Of a stretch of DNA of 52,799 nt, positions 6,202 to 14,401 are shown piece by piece (the first letter of the stretch is position 1; each line of letters opens with the position of its first letter). Below the pieces are notes generated by a model, which was not told where the DNA came from, searched no databases, and saw nothing but the letters and a program-made list of their open reading frames with translations. The position numbers and the translations under genes are program-made. The stretch is from a virus, in the IMG/VR virus record IMGVR_UViG_3300030410_000060, positions 1-52,799 of that record. One strand, written 5' to 3'.

Positions 6202-8202
6202 TTAGTATCCTTTAATTAGGGAGATGACATCCCATGTGTTATCTGTTGAAGAATACTGACACCCCACGTAGTCAGTTTTTCCAGCAGTTGTTGTTAATGT
6301 TACAGTCGGTAAATCAGTACCAAGTCTAAATCCACCTGCACCGCCGGTTAGGGTGATAGTGCGAGTGCCTGTAGCGTCTTGTCTAAATCTAAACTCTAAT
6401 AGTTGACCGTCGGTAGGGGTACCGGTAGGAGCTAAGAGTGTTCTATTACCGGCTAGGGTCACTGCTCCCACGTCTGTCGTATCTGAGTTAACGGGGATTG
6501 TAGCGCCATCCACCAAGGTAACTACGCGTTTTGTAATCCTTTTATTAGTTAGGGTGTCCGTTGTTCCTCGAGCCACTAAAGTATCCGTGGCTGTAGGTAG
6601 CGTGATAGTACCGGTGTTAACGATAGTGGCTATTACCGGAGTAGTGAGGGTCGGAGATGTGCTGAGTACTACACTCCCCGTCCCGGTCGAAGTCGTTACG
6701 CCTGTTCCCCCGTTTAGTACCGGTAGGGCCGTGCCCGATAGAGTGACGGCTAATGTACCCGCTGTCGTTATAGGTGAGCCTGTCACCGTTAGGAAGGCAG
6801 GGACACTCATAGCCACTGAGGTAACGGTACCTGCTCCTGAGTAGGATTGTAATGAGTAGGTATAGCTCCAGGAGGCTGCGGTTGTTCCTGAAGTGAGGAT
6901 ACAAGTCACCGTCGAGACTGAGCTAGCAGGGAGGGTGACTATTGTATTTAAGCCGGAGGATTGGACTGTTACGGCTCCTGTGCTATTGTTTACTATAGTA
7001 AACGATTGTCCTAGTACTAGGGTACTAGTGACAGGGAAAACAACGGTTTGAGTTGTAGTACCGGTAAAGAACTGCTGCTCGGCACTTGCCACCGTTAGCG
7101 TGGTCGTAGCGGCTGCCGTGGCTGTTGTGGCAAAACCTACGACCAAGTTATTAAAAGTAGAGTTAGCGTTAACGTCTCGAGACACCAAGGTACTTGGAGT
7201 CGCAGCACTAGCATAGGCGAGAGAGGCTAGGTTCTTAGAGCCGTCCGTCACTACAGCCTGGGAAGCAGTGAGCCCCGATAGGTTTAAGCTAGTGCCCGTA
7301 GCTACACCGAGTACCGGTGTTACTAAGGTAGGGCTTGTATTCATTACAAATGTCGACCCTGTCCCTGTCTGAGAGGCTACAGACGTGGCATTACCGACGC
7401 TAGTGATAGGCCCTGTTAGATTAGCATTGGTCGTAACTGTTGAGGCATTGCCCGCAGTAGCTGCGTTAAGGTTGGCGACCTGGGTAGTTGAGGACACGAC
7501 GAGCGGAGGGGTCCCAGTTACCACGGTAGAGGTAAGTTGTCCTGAAACACTTAAGCTAGTCCCGGTAGCGGCACCGATTACTGGAGTAATCAGGGTCGGG
7601 GAGGTGTTCATAACGAACGTGGATCCTGTGCCGGTTTGAGAAGCTACCGAGGTAGCGTTACCGACTGAAGTAATCGGACCCGTTAAGTTCGCATTGGTCG
7701 TAACAGTCGAAGCATTTCCGGCAGTTGCGGCATTAAGATTAGCTACTTGAGTGGTAGAGGTCACTACGAAAGGCGCTGTACCTGTTGCTATAGTGGACGT
7801 GAGTTGACCGCTAAGAGATAAGCTAGTACCTGAGGCTGCACCTAAAATAGGGGTCACCAAGGTGGGAGAGGTAGAAAGGACAAGACTTCCCGTACCGGTA
7901 GAGGTTGTGGTGCCAGTACCCCCGTTTAAAACAGGCAGAGCGGTTCCAGAATAGCCTATAGCGAGCGTACCGCTAGAAGTAATAGGGGAGCCCGTAATAG
8001 ATAGAAACGAAGGCACTGTAGCGCCTACAGACGTCACCGAGCCGCCCCCGGATAATGAGGCGATCGTGAGGTTATTGCCTGAGGGGGTAATCGTTATATT
8101 AGTGCCAGCCACTAAGCTAACTGCGCCCACCAAGGTATTGAGGCTTGTCACCCCTCCCCCGCCGCCTCCGCTAACTACTGGCCATCTGGAATAAATACTC
8201 AT
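6202..8202 (-). CDS. Tail fibre protein, 666 aa, repeat-rich
   Basis: A long Thr/Ser/Gly/Val-rich beta-structured fibre. It opens with a poly-Gly turn, and the module SGTALPVLNGGTGTTTSTGT occurs near residue 90 and again near residue 500. Two copies of a module of about 75 residues (NAATAGNASTVTTNANLTGP onward) lie in tandem in the first half. The C-terminal about 100 residues (from DTLTNKRITKRV) form a beta domain seen at the ends of many phage fibres. No chaperone or endosialidase peptidase motif is visible. It is paired with the 121-residue gene just upstream, and the pair parallels the next pair in the cluster. Confidence 0.82.
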   Translation of the reverse strand: MSIYSRWPVVSGGGGGGVTSLNTLVGAVSLVAGTNITITPSGNNLTIASLSGGGSVTSVGATVPSFLSITGSPITSSGTLAIGYSGTALPVLNGGTGTTTSTGTGSLVLSTSPTLVTPILGAASGTSLSLSGQLTSTIATGTAPFVVTSTTQVANLNAATAGNASTVTTNANLTGPITSVGNATSVASQTGTGSTFVMNTSPTLITPVIGAATGTSLSVSGQLTSTVVTGTPPLVVSSTTQVANLNAATAGNASTVTTNANLTGPITSVGNATSVASQTGTGSTFVMNTSPTLVTPVLGVATGTSLNLSGLTASQAVVTDGSKNLASLAYASAATPSTLVSRDVNANSTFNNLVVGFATTATAAATTTLTVASAEQQFFTGTTTQTVVFPVTSTLVLGQSFTIVNNSTGAVTVQSSGLNTIVTLPASSVSTVTCILTSGTTAASWSYTYSLQSYSGAGTVTSVAMSVPAFLTVTGSPITTAGTLAVTLSGTALPVLNGGTGVTTSTGTGSVVLSTSPTLTTPVIATIVNTGTITLPTATDTLVARGTTDTLTNKRITKRVVTLVDGATIPVNSDTTDVGAVTLAGNRTLLAPTGTPTDGQLLEFRFRQDATGTRTITLTGGAGGFRLGTDLPTVTLTTTAGKTDYVGCQYSSTDNTWDVISLIKGY

Positions 8203-8568
8203 TTAGACTCCCTTGCCGCCAATGAACACGTTTAAAGTACCTGTACCGCTAGTGGGAGTGTAAACCACTTGGATATAGGCAGCGGAAAGTTGATTGAGGT
8301 CGACATACGCTGTGTTAGCGGACCCCGTCGCAGTAATAGCAGGGCTGAGGGTGAGGGGTATCCAGTTACCGGGTACCGTGACATTCCCTTGAGCGTCTTG
8401 CTTATGGTCTAAGGACACCATGACGCTAAAGGTGCCCGTAGGGGTACCGGTCCAATTGAATTGGATACCAATATTATCCTGCTGCTTGGTCTCGACGGCG
8501 GCGCTAGTGATAGCTCCCGTCATGCTCGCGTTTTTAATAAGCTGAAAAAAATCAATATTATATGCCAT
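8203..8568 (-). CDS. Fibre-associated beta-sandwich protein, 121 aa
   Basis: A clear paralogue of the 135-residue protein encoded at 10737-11144. Both share the order GIQFxWTG, PGNWxPL, a YxDL strand, a VYTxTSGTG turn and a final GKG/AKG. The fold is probably a small beta-sandwich. Each paralogue sits directly upstream of a long fibre gene, which suggests a fibre base, adaptor or assembly partner. The stop is directly followed by the fibre start. Confidence 0.68.
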   Translation of the reverse strand: MAYNIDFFQLIKNASMTGAITSAAVETKQQDNIGIQFNWTGTPTGTFSVMVSLDHKQDAQGNVTVPGNWIPLTLSPAITATGSANTAYVDLNQLSAAYIQVVYTPTSGTGTLNVFIGGKGV

Positions 8569-8610
8569 AAATTAAACTCCTATTACCATCCAAACGTTGC
8601 CCAATCCAGA

Positions 8611-10734
8611 TTAAGATGACGCTAATAAAGTCACAAGAAAGCCTTTTGTGGCTGCCAATTTGTTTTGAACAGATAAGACACCTGTCGAACCAACATAAGT
8701 TACGTTGACAGTTGCCGCGTTGTTTATCGTGGTTGTGAATCCTCCAGAGGGATCGCTTACTTTGACAATACCGCCATTGCCGGAAATGAAAAATAACCCA
8801 GCAAAAGCATCAGTGGTGTCGGTAACCATAATTATCCCCCCAATGAAAGTAGGAAAGGTCCACGTTGCGGTTACGTTTGTAGCAATAATAGTAGAAGTTG
8901 CTGTGTTTCTAATCATAACAGCAGGGTTATTTGTTCCCGCCCCGGCTGATACTACTGAGCCACCAGAAATTAAAATGTCGCTTCCAGTAGTTACTTTTCC
9001 CGTAAAGGTAGAGTTCTGAGCAGTATCAATCGTCATTGCAGTAGCAGCATTAGTTCTGAAATTAAGTGCGCCAGATAGGTAGCTGATTTGAGCAGAAGAG
9101 TTAAAGTTATCACCCAGCTTTATAGAAGCATCTTTCCCATTTCCATTTGATGCGAATATAGCTAACGTGTTGCTTCCTACCGTTGTGCCAGCAAGAGTAG
9201 AATTGTACACATCAAACGGCGCTGTTGGTGCGCGCCCAATCCCGACGTTTCCAGAACTATCGATCGTCATCCTGGCTTGACCATTGTTATTTACAAATGT
9301 GAGAGGCGTCGTGGTGTCGTTTCCAGCGATACCAAATGAAAAGGCTGTGCCAGGTCGATAGTAAATCCCAGCAGTACCATTTGCAGCAGCAGGGCCTACG
9401 TTGAGCTGAATATCTGCGAAACCCGTCGCACTCGTATTATTGACGTGGTACTCGACATAGCCACCGGCAGAAGAGCCTGTAACTCCCGAAGTGCTACCTA
9501 AAGTAGCAACGCCTGTTACAGCAAGTGTGCCACCGATACCCACACTACCGCCGAAGTAAGACTGGGTACTGCCGCTTGTATAAATAGCATAGTTGGTAGT
9601 AGCCGCTGTGAGCTGACTAACATATACACCATACTGAGAGCCAATACTTGAACCAGTATTCTTAAATGCGTCGTTTATTTGGAAATGTTCGAGTGTAGAA
9701 AGAGCAAGAGCTGCTACAGTGCTTGGTGAAGACCTGAAACTTTCATAATCGGTGGCTGAAGAAGCTGCGGTTCCAGCGTTGCCGATACCAATTTGGGTAG
9801 AAGAACCACTCGTTGCAACATTGTTCTGAATACCCCAATTAGAAGGAACTGATGAACTACCTGTGGCAAGTGCCCCACCGAAAGCCGCATTACCGCTTCC
9901 ATCTATAGAACTGGAATTTGGAAAGTTGGTTGCAGCAAGAGAGGTCAAACCTGCGACATTAAGAGTTGAACCAAATACAGCAGCACCTGTTGCTCCAAAT
10001 GTTCCTGTAATGTCAAGCTTACGAACGGCAGTCATGCCGATCCCGACGTTTCCAGTGAGTGTCGAAGTGCCTGTTACTCCAAGAGTTCCGCCAAAAAGAG
10101 CATTACCGCTTCCATCAATCGACGAGCTACCTGGAAAACTTGTCACTCCCGTCAAGGTGAGGGTAGCTATGGTGGGAGCCGTGTTCATAACGAACGTAGA
10201 ACCTGTACCCGTCTGTGAGGCGATAGCAGTAGCGTTACCTACAGAGGTGATAGGCCCTGTAAGATTAGCGTTAGTCGTAACAGTAGAAGCGTTTCCGGCA
10301 GTGGCGGCGTTTAGGTTGGCTACTTGAGTGGTAGAGGTCACCGTAAAGGGGGCGGTGCCGGTCGCTATCGTAGAGATAAACCTTGTAGCGGTCGCCGTAC
10401 CGCCCAGGGTGAGGTTACCGAAAGTGTCTATAGCTGAGCTACCTGGGAAAGACGTCGCCCCTGTCATGTTGGCGTTAAGGAGTGTAGGACCATTTGAGAG
10501 GACTAGGTTGGTAGTCCCGGTAGAAGTCGTCGTACCTGTCCCGCCATTCACTACGGGTAACGCTAAGCCTGAATAGGACAAGGTTAGGGTCCCTGAAGTC
10601 GTGACAGGGCTGCCCGACACGGTGAGGAAGGCAGGAGCTGAAAGCCCTACGGAGGTAACCGTACCAGTTCCTCCGCCTGTGCCTGTGCCGCCGCTGCTTA
10701 TTGCCGAGGGTGCGTATCTTATGTAAAGACTCAT
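8611..10734 (-). CDS. Tail fibre protein, 707 aa
   Basis: A Gly/Thr/Ser-rich fibre. It begins with the same FLTVSGSPVTTSGTL and NGGTGTTTSTGT modules as the 666-residue fibre, and carries one copy of the NAATAGNASTVTT module. Four spaced repeats of the type FPGSS/NxID (I)DGSGNALFGG follow, typical of triple beta-helical shafts, and then a distinct C-terminal third (from about residue 430) with DSSGNVGIGRAP. The shared N-terminus should attach to the virion, and the divergent C-terminus would contact the host. No S74 chaperone motif is seen. Confidence 0.82.
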   Translation of the reverse strand: MSLYIRYAPSAISSGGTGTGGGTGTVTSVGLSAPAFLTVSGSPVTTSGTLTLSYSGLALPVVNGGTGTTTSTGTTNLVLSNGPTLLNANMTGATSFPGSSAIDTFGNLTLGGTATATRFISTIATGTAPFTVTSTTQVANLNAATAGNASTVTTNANLTGPITSVGNATAIASQTGTGSTFVMNTAPTIATLTLTGVTSFPGSSSIDGSGNALFGGTLGVTGTSTLTGNVGIGMTAVRKLDITGTFGATGAAVFGSTLNVAGLTSLAATNFPNSSSIDGSGNAAFGGALATGSSSVPSNWGIQNNVATSGSSTQIGIGNAGTAASSATDYESFRSSPSTVAALALSTLEHFQINDAFKNTGSSIGSQYGVYVSQLTAATTNYAIYTSGSTQSYFGGSVGIGGTLAVTGVATLGSTSGVTGSSAGGYVEYHVNNTSATGFADIQLNVGPAAANGTAGIYYRPGTAFSFGIAGNDTTTPLTFVNNNGQARMTIDSSGNVGIGRAPTAPFDVYNSTLAGTTVGSNTLAIFASNGNGKDASIKLGDNFNSSAQISYLSGALNFRTNAATAMTIDTAQNSTFTGKVTTGSDILISGGSVVSAGAGTNNPAVMIRNTATSTIIATNVTATWTFPTFIGGIIMVTDTTDAFAGLFFISGNGGIVKVSDPSGGFTTTINNAATVNVTYVGSTGVLSVQNKLAATKGFLVTLLASS

Positions 10735-10736
10735 GG

Positions 10737-11144
10737 TTAGAGCCCCTTAGCTGTTAGAACAGCGTTGAGAGACCCTGTACCGCTTGTTTTCGTATAGACG
10801 GCCCTAATCCAAGGAGCGGAGAGGAGCGCTAGGTCTAGATAGATAGGGCTACCGACTGAGGTCGGGACAGTCGTCGAGGTAACGAAGGCAGTACCGTTCC
10901 AATAGCTCAGGAGGAGAGGTACCCAGTTACCGGGGTTAGAGACGGTGTTAGTGGTATTGTCTCTAGCGAAGTCGGCAGAGACCTGGATTTGGAAGTTACC
11001 GACGGGTACCCCTGTCCAAGTAAATTGAATGCCTACGTCGTCTAAGTACTGGATACAAGAAACTTTTGAGGTAAGGGAGGCTAAACTCATGTCACCGTTA
11101 ACAATGCTGGGGAAGCTTAAGATATTATTTTTACGGTCTGACAT
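10737..11144 (-). CDS. Fibre-associated beta-sandwich protein, 135 aa (first gene of fibre cluster)
   Basis: Paralogue of the 121-residue protein at 8203-8568 (shared GIQFTWTG, NPGNWVPLLL, YLDLALLSAPW and VYTKTSGTGSL). It opens the tail-fibre operon: 41 bases upstream of its start lies a copy of the 25-nt repeated motif, after the end of the 1059-residue gene. The binding site is an AGGAGAT just before the ATG. It is likely a fibre base or connector protein, inferred from pairing with the fibre that follows 2 bases later. Confidence 0.7.
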   Translation of the reverse strand: MSDRKNNILSFPSIVNGDMSLASLTSKVSCIQYLDDVGIQFTWTGVPVGNFQIQVSADFARDNTTNTVSNPGNWVPLLLSYWNGTAFVTSTTVPTSVGSPIYLDLALLSAPWIRAVYTKTSGTGSLNAVLTAKGL

Positions 11145-11184
11145 CGGGTATCTCCTGTTAGGACTATGAGCTTTTGGCCCTGAA

Positions 11185-11209
11185 CCTTACTAAGTGTAAA
11201 ACTATCCAC
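11185..11209 (-). promoter_or_regulatory. Repeated 25-nt motif, copy 1 (candidate late promoter)
   Basis: Read on the minus strand this is GTG, a 10-base loop, CAC, then TTAGTAAGG. It lies in the 72-base gap between the 1059-residue gene and the fibre cluster, 40 bases upstream of the start at 11144. Flanking bases ATC and GGT could pair to extend the GTG/CAC stem. Three further copies exist; see the finding. Confidence 0.6.
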
Positions 11210-11216
11210 GATAGCT

Positions 11217-14200
11217 TTAGACCTTATCGGTCCTCTCCTCTCGAGATTGACCTAAGGTACGGGATTGTTTAGCTAAACCCCCTAAACTCTTAGTGCTAGA
11301 CTTATTGCCGCTAGCAGGCATTTGAGGCGTCTGAGGCTGTCCTTGAGGAGCCTGAGGCTGGGCTCCCATGATACCGGAGGGGGTCATAGTGCTGTCTAAA
11401 GGCTGTCCTAAGAACATAGATAGCTGTAATCTTGTGGTGTAAGGCAATGGTCGACCCTTATTGACGTGTTCTGTCATCTCAGAGGTGAGCTGCTTACAAA
11501 GGTGTTGATAAGCGTCTGGATTAGTGGCGTTTAAGTGCTTAACGTCCTCAGGAGTAAGAGTGCCCTTCGTAATACTATGTAGTACGGTGAGGGGCTGATT
11601 AGCTATGTCTAACGCCCTATTAAACTGGGCTTGTGCACCGGGTTCGGGAGGGAGCTTAGAGTCAAAGGCTAAGCCTCCTGCTGGTTTTGGGCGTAGGTTG
11701 TTTAAATAGGTCGCTGCGCTCCCTGCCGCAGTCCCTAGGGCGGTGGCGTGATCGGGGAGGTAATGACCTATGTTGCCGCCAATGCCGGCGATCTTCGAGG
11801 GGTCGGATTGAATAGCTTTTAGCTGGGCGTCTAGCTTGCTTCGTTTCGCGGGGTCTGGCATGAGTTTTGCGGGTAGTACTTTATCCCCGGCGCTAAACAC
11901 TGCGCCTACGACTTTTTTAGTCAAAGCAGCGCCTTGAGCGGCATGGTTTATATAGTCTACGGTCGCTTTAAAGGCTGCTGAATTGATAGGCTTATTAGAG
12001 CCCATAAACTTAAGGAGCCCTAAACGGACCGCGTCTGGGGCCTCTTTACCGAGTACCTTAACGCCTCCGGCCACTAACGCCGAGGTGAGGGGGTCATGTC
12101 CAGAAAGAGACGAGGCAATACCTAAAACTGACCCTGGGAGATCTTGGAGGAGGGAGTCTATCACTCGAGCGCTATTAGAAAAGTTATGGTTAGGGTCTTT
12201 AAGTTTGTTTAGGACTTCGCTTAAAGCCCCTAGCTTAGTGGTAGACTCGGGAGTCATTGCAAAGCTTCTGATTTCGGGACTAAGGCCCTGTACACCGGAT
12301 AGGAGTTTACCGGGATTAATTAGCTGCCCCTCCTTCGCTTGTTTAGCGGCACCGCTCAAGACGGTGTCTAAATGATATTGCTTTACTAGCTCAGCGGTTT
12401 TAGGAAAGCTCTTTTGCAATACTTCCAATATGTTAGCGTCTCCCTTGCCATTTAAGTTATTAACAATGCGCTCGCCGTCGGTACCGGCCATTTCTCTTAA
12501 ACTCTTGGCATACCCTGCGGTACTGCCTTTAGTTCTTAGGCGTGAGTCTAAAGACTCTCTTAACTCAGATTGTTTAGCGTAAGCTTGGCGTACTTCTCCG
12601 TACTTACTTAATACCTCGGCCCCCTCGTTAGAGCCGATGTGGTTACCGATAATGCGGGCCTCCTCGTTCCTTAGTTCTTGTTTCACTAAGCTCCCGGCCC
12701 TCATTAGGGACTTATTAAGGGGGTCGCTTTGCATATTATCGCCGACACTCTTAATATAATCACTTAACTGATTTAAAGTCCTGAGGTTAGGGAGTTCTTT
12801 CTGCGCCTTGGTGACAGCTTTCATGATATCGGAGGAAGGCGATACCGTCCACCCTTGGTCCTCAGCGAGTTTAGCAAGTCTTTGATTGAGGATATCTGAG
12901 GTGCCTGGAGCTTTCCCCTTCATTTGAATAGCTTTTAGTGCGGTTTGGGCGTCTTGTACCTTAGCGGCGGCTTCGATAGCGCCTTCTACGTCTCCCTGGG
13001 ACTGAGCCTTAGCGGCAGCTTTCGAGAGTTTATTGAGGTTCTGGGTAGCTTTCTCTAGCTCAGCGTTCATAGGCTCGAGCTTAGATGAGATACTAGGGGC
13101 TAGGTCTGCTCCTCTATACTTACTTTTAAAGCCTTCATACGCTTCTGAGAGGGGCGTAGTTTGTTCTCCGAATTCGTCGGCTAATTGATTACCGATCTTT
13201 TTACCATACTCTGACTTAGCGATACCGTTAGCGAGTCCTGCCACTTCGTCAGCAGACCGCCCTAAGGTGGACACCATGACGTCTCCCACCGTTTGGTGGA
13301 AGTCGGAGAGCGCGGTCTGAAACTTAAGGCCTGCACGTGTGGTGTCTGACTGCGATAAGGTCCTAAAGGCTTGTACGACTTGAGGGTCTTTAGATAAACC
13401 TGCCCTAATTTCGGGCGACATCGTAATGCCTGCTTTGTCTAGTAGCTCGTCGACTGCATCTCTGACAGGCTCGCCTTCAATACCGCCCGCCTTATCGGCT
13501 AAAGCTCTTAGGAATTGACCTGTCTTAGAGCCTGATACCGCCTCCCAGAGGGGGCTTACGACTCCTACGCCTACACCGGTGAGGGTACCTCCTACGCCTC
13601 CGCCTATGAGGCCTGCAAGACCGATATGGGTCGCTACGTTAGCCGTAGAGGCGCTCGGGTCTTGTATCACCTTCGCTAGTTCCTCTCCGCCTTGGAACAC
13701 CATGTTTTCGATAGCGCCCCTTACGGTGGCGGAGCCAATCTTAGAAACGAGGCTAGCGGCTTCCGCAGCCTCAGGAACAAGGCTACCCGCTTTAGCCAAT
13801 AGAGCAGCCTCACCGGTACCGGTAAACATACCCACCGCCAAGCCTCCCGCCTCGGACAATCCTGCTGTCCAAGGGTTAGCCTTCTGTCTTGCTTCAATAT
13901 CATGCCCAGTCGTAAGACCGCTGCCAATCTCTAAAGCTGAGGTGAGGGGCCTACTGATCAGGCCAGATACTCCGCCCTCTATACCGGTGAGGAGCTGCTG
14001 CCCTGCACCCGAGTGGGTATGTACGTCTATATCGTCTGGGGTCGCATACTTATAGCCGTTATTAAAAGCAGTGTGTGCTTCCTCCGCCGGGATATCCCCT
14101 AGCTTACCTTCTGGATTAAAGGCGGGGACTGTTGTACCCTTAGGGAAAGCGTATTGCCCGCTCGAGATAGCCTCATGTACATCCGAATGAGGGACGGTCC

Positions 14201-14396
14201 CTAATACCGGGTGTTCGCCTGATATGTCATATACAGGCACTGTCGAGGGGGCAGGGGCCTCAGGAGACGCTACAGGCGTAGGGTCTACAGGCGCAGCGGC
14301 TACGGGAGCTGCGACGTCTCCGCCCTCTGCGTAGGCGGCGGGAGCAGGTGTCCCCCCGGTGAGAGGTACCTTTTTGTCGTTCTTATTGTCAATCAT
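11217..14396 (-). CDS. Large ejection/internal virion protein, 1059 aa
   Basis: The longest protein in the window. The N-terminus is Pro/Ala-rich and carries the tag YAEGGDV (about residues 22-28). Next come Gly/Ala-rich hydrophobic segments (about 135-290, for example GLAGLIGGGVGGTL) and long helical, coiled-coil stretches rich in Lys/Glu/Gln (about 300-720). The tail is Pro/Gln-rich and disordered. This matches ejected internal proteins of podoviruses that form a trans-envelope channel. No lytic transglycosylase motif is apparent. Third and last of three consecutive large virion genes. The motif upstream of the fibre cluster starts 8 bases after its stop. Confidence 0.72.
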   Translation of the reverse strand: MIDNKNDKKVPLTGGTPAPAAYAEGGDVAAPVAAAPVDPTPVASPEAPAPSTVPVYDISGEHPVLGTVPHSDVHEAISSGQYAFPKGTTVPAFNPEGKLGDIPAEEAHTAFNNGYKYATPDDIDVHTHSGAGQQLLTGIEGGVSGLISRPLTSALEIGSGLTTGHDIEARQKANPWTAGLSEAGGLAVGMFTGTGEAALLAKAGSLVPEAAEAASLVSKIGSATVRGAIENMVFQGGEELAKVIQDPSASTANVATHIGLAGLIGGGVGGTLTGVGVGVVSPLWEAVSGSKTGQFLRALADKAGGIEGEPVRDAVDELLDKAGITMSPEIRAGLSKDPQVVQAFRTLSQSDTTRAGLKFQTALSDFHQTVGDVMVSTLGRSADEVAGLANGIAKSEYGKKIGNQLADEFGEQTTPLSEAYEGFKSKYRGADLAPSISSKLEPMNAELEKATQNLNKLSKAAAKAQSQGDVEGAIEAAAKVQDAQTALKAIQMKGKAPGTSDILNQRLAKLAEDQGWTVSPSSDIMKAVTKAQKELPNLRTLNQLSDYIKSVGDNMQSDPLNKSLMRAGSLVKQELRNEEARIIGNHIGSNEGAEVLSKYGEVRQAYAKQSELRESLDSRLRTKGSTAGYAKSLREMAGTDGERIVNNLNGKGDANILEVLQKSFPKTAELVKQYHLDTVLSGAAKQAKEGQLINPGKLLSGVQGLSPEIRSFAMTPESTTKLGALSEVLNKLKDPNHNFSNSARVIDSLLQDLPGSVLGIASSLSGHDPLTSALVAGGVKVLGKEAPDAVRLGLLKFMGSNKPINSAAFKATVDYINHAAQGAALTKKVVGAVFSAGDKVLPAKLMPDPAKRSKLDAQLKAIQSDPSKIAGIGGNIGHYLPDHATALGTAAGSAATYLNNLRPKPAGGLAFDSKLPPEPGAQAQFNRALDIANQPLTVLHSITKGTLTPEDVKHLNATNPDAYQHLCKQLTSEMTEHVNKGRPLPYTTRLQLSMFLGQPLDSTMTPSGIMGAQPQAPQGQPQTPQMPASGNKSSTKSLGGLAKQSRTLGQSREERTDKV

Positions 14397-14401
14397 GGGG
14401 C

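Noticed and set aside
8705-10576. Several plus-strand frames opposite the fibre genes (Val/Pro/Ala-rich)
   Set aside because: Antisense of Gly/Thr/Ser codons gives such composition; no binding sites and no operon logic.
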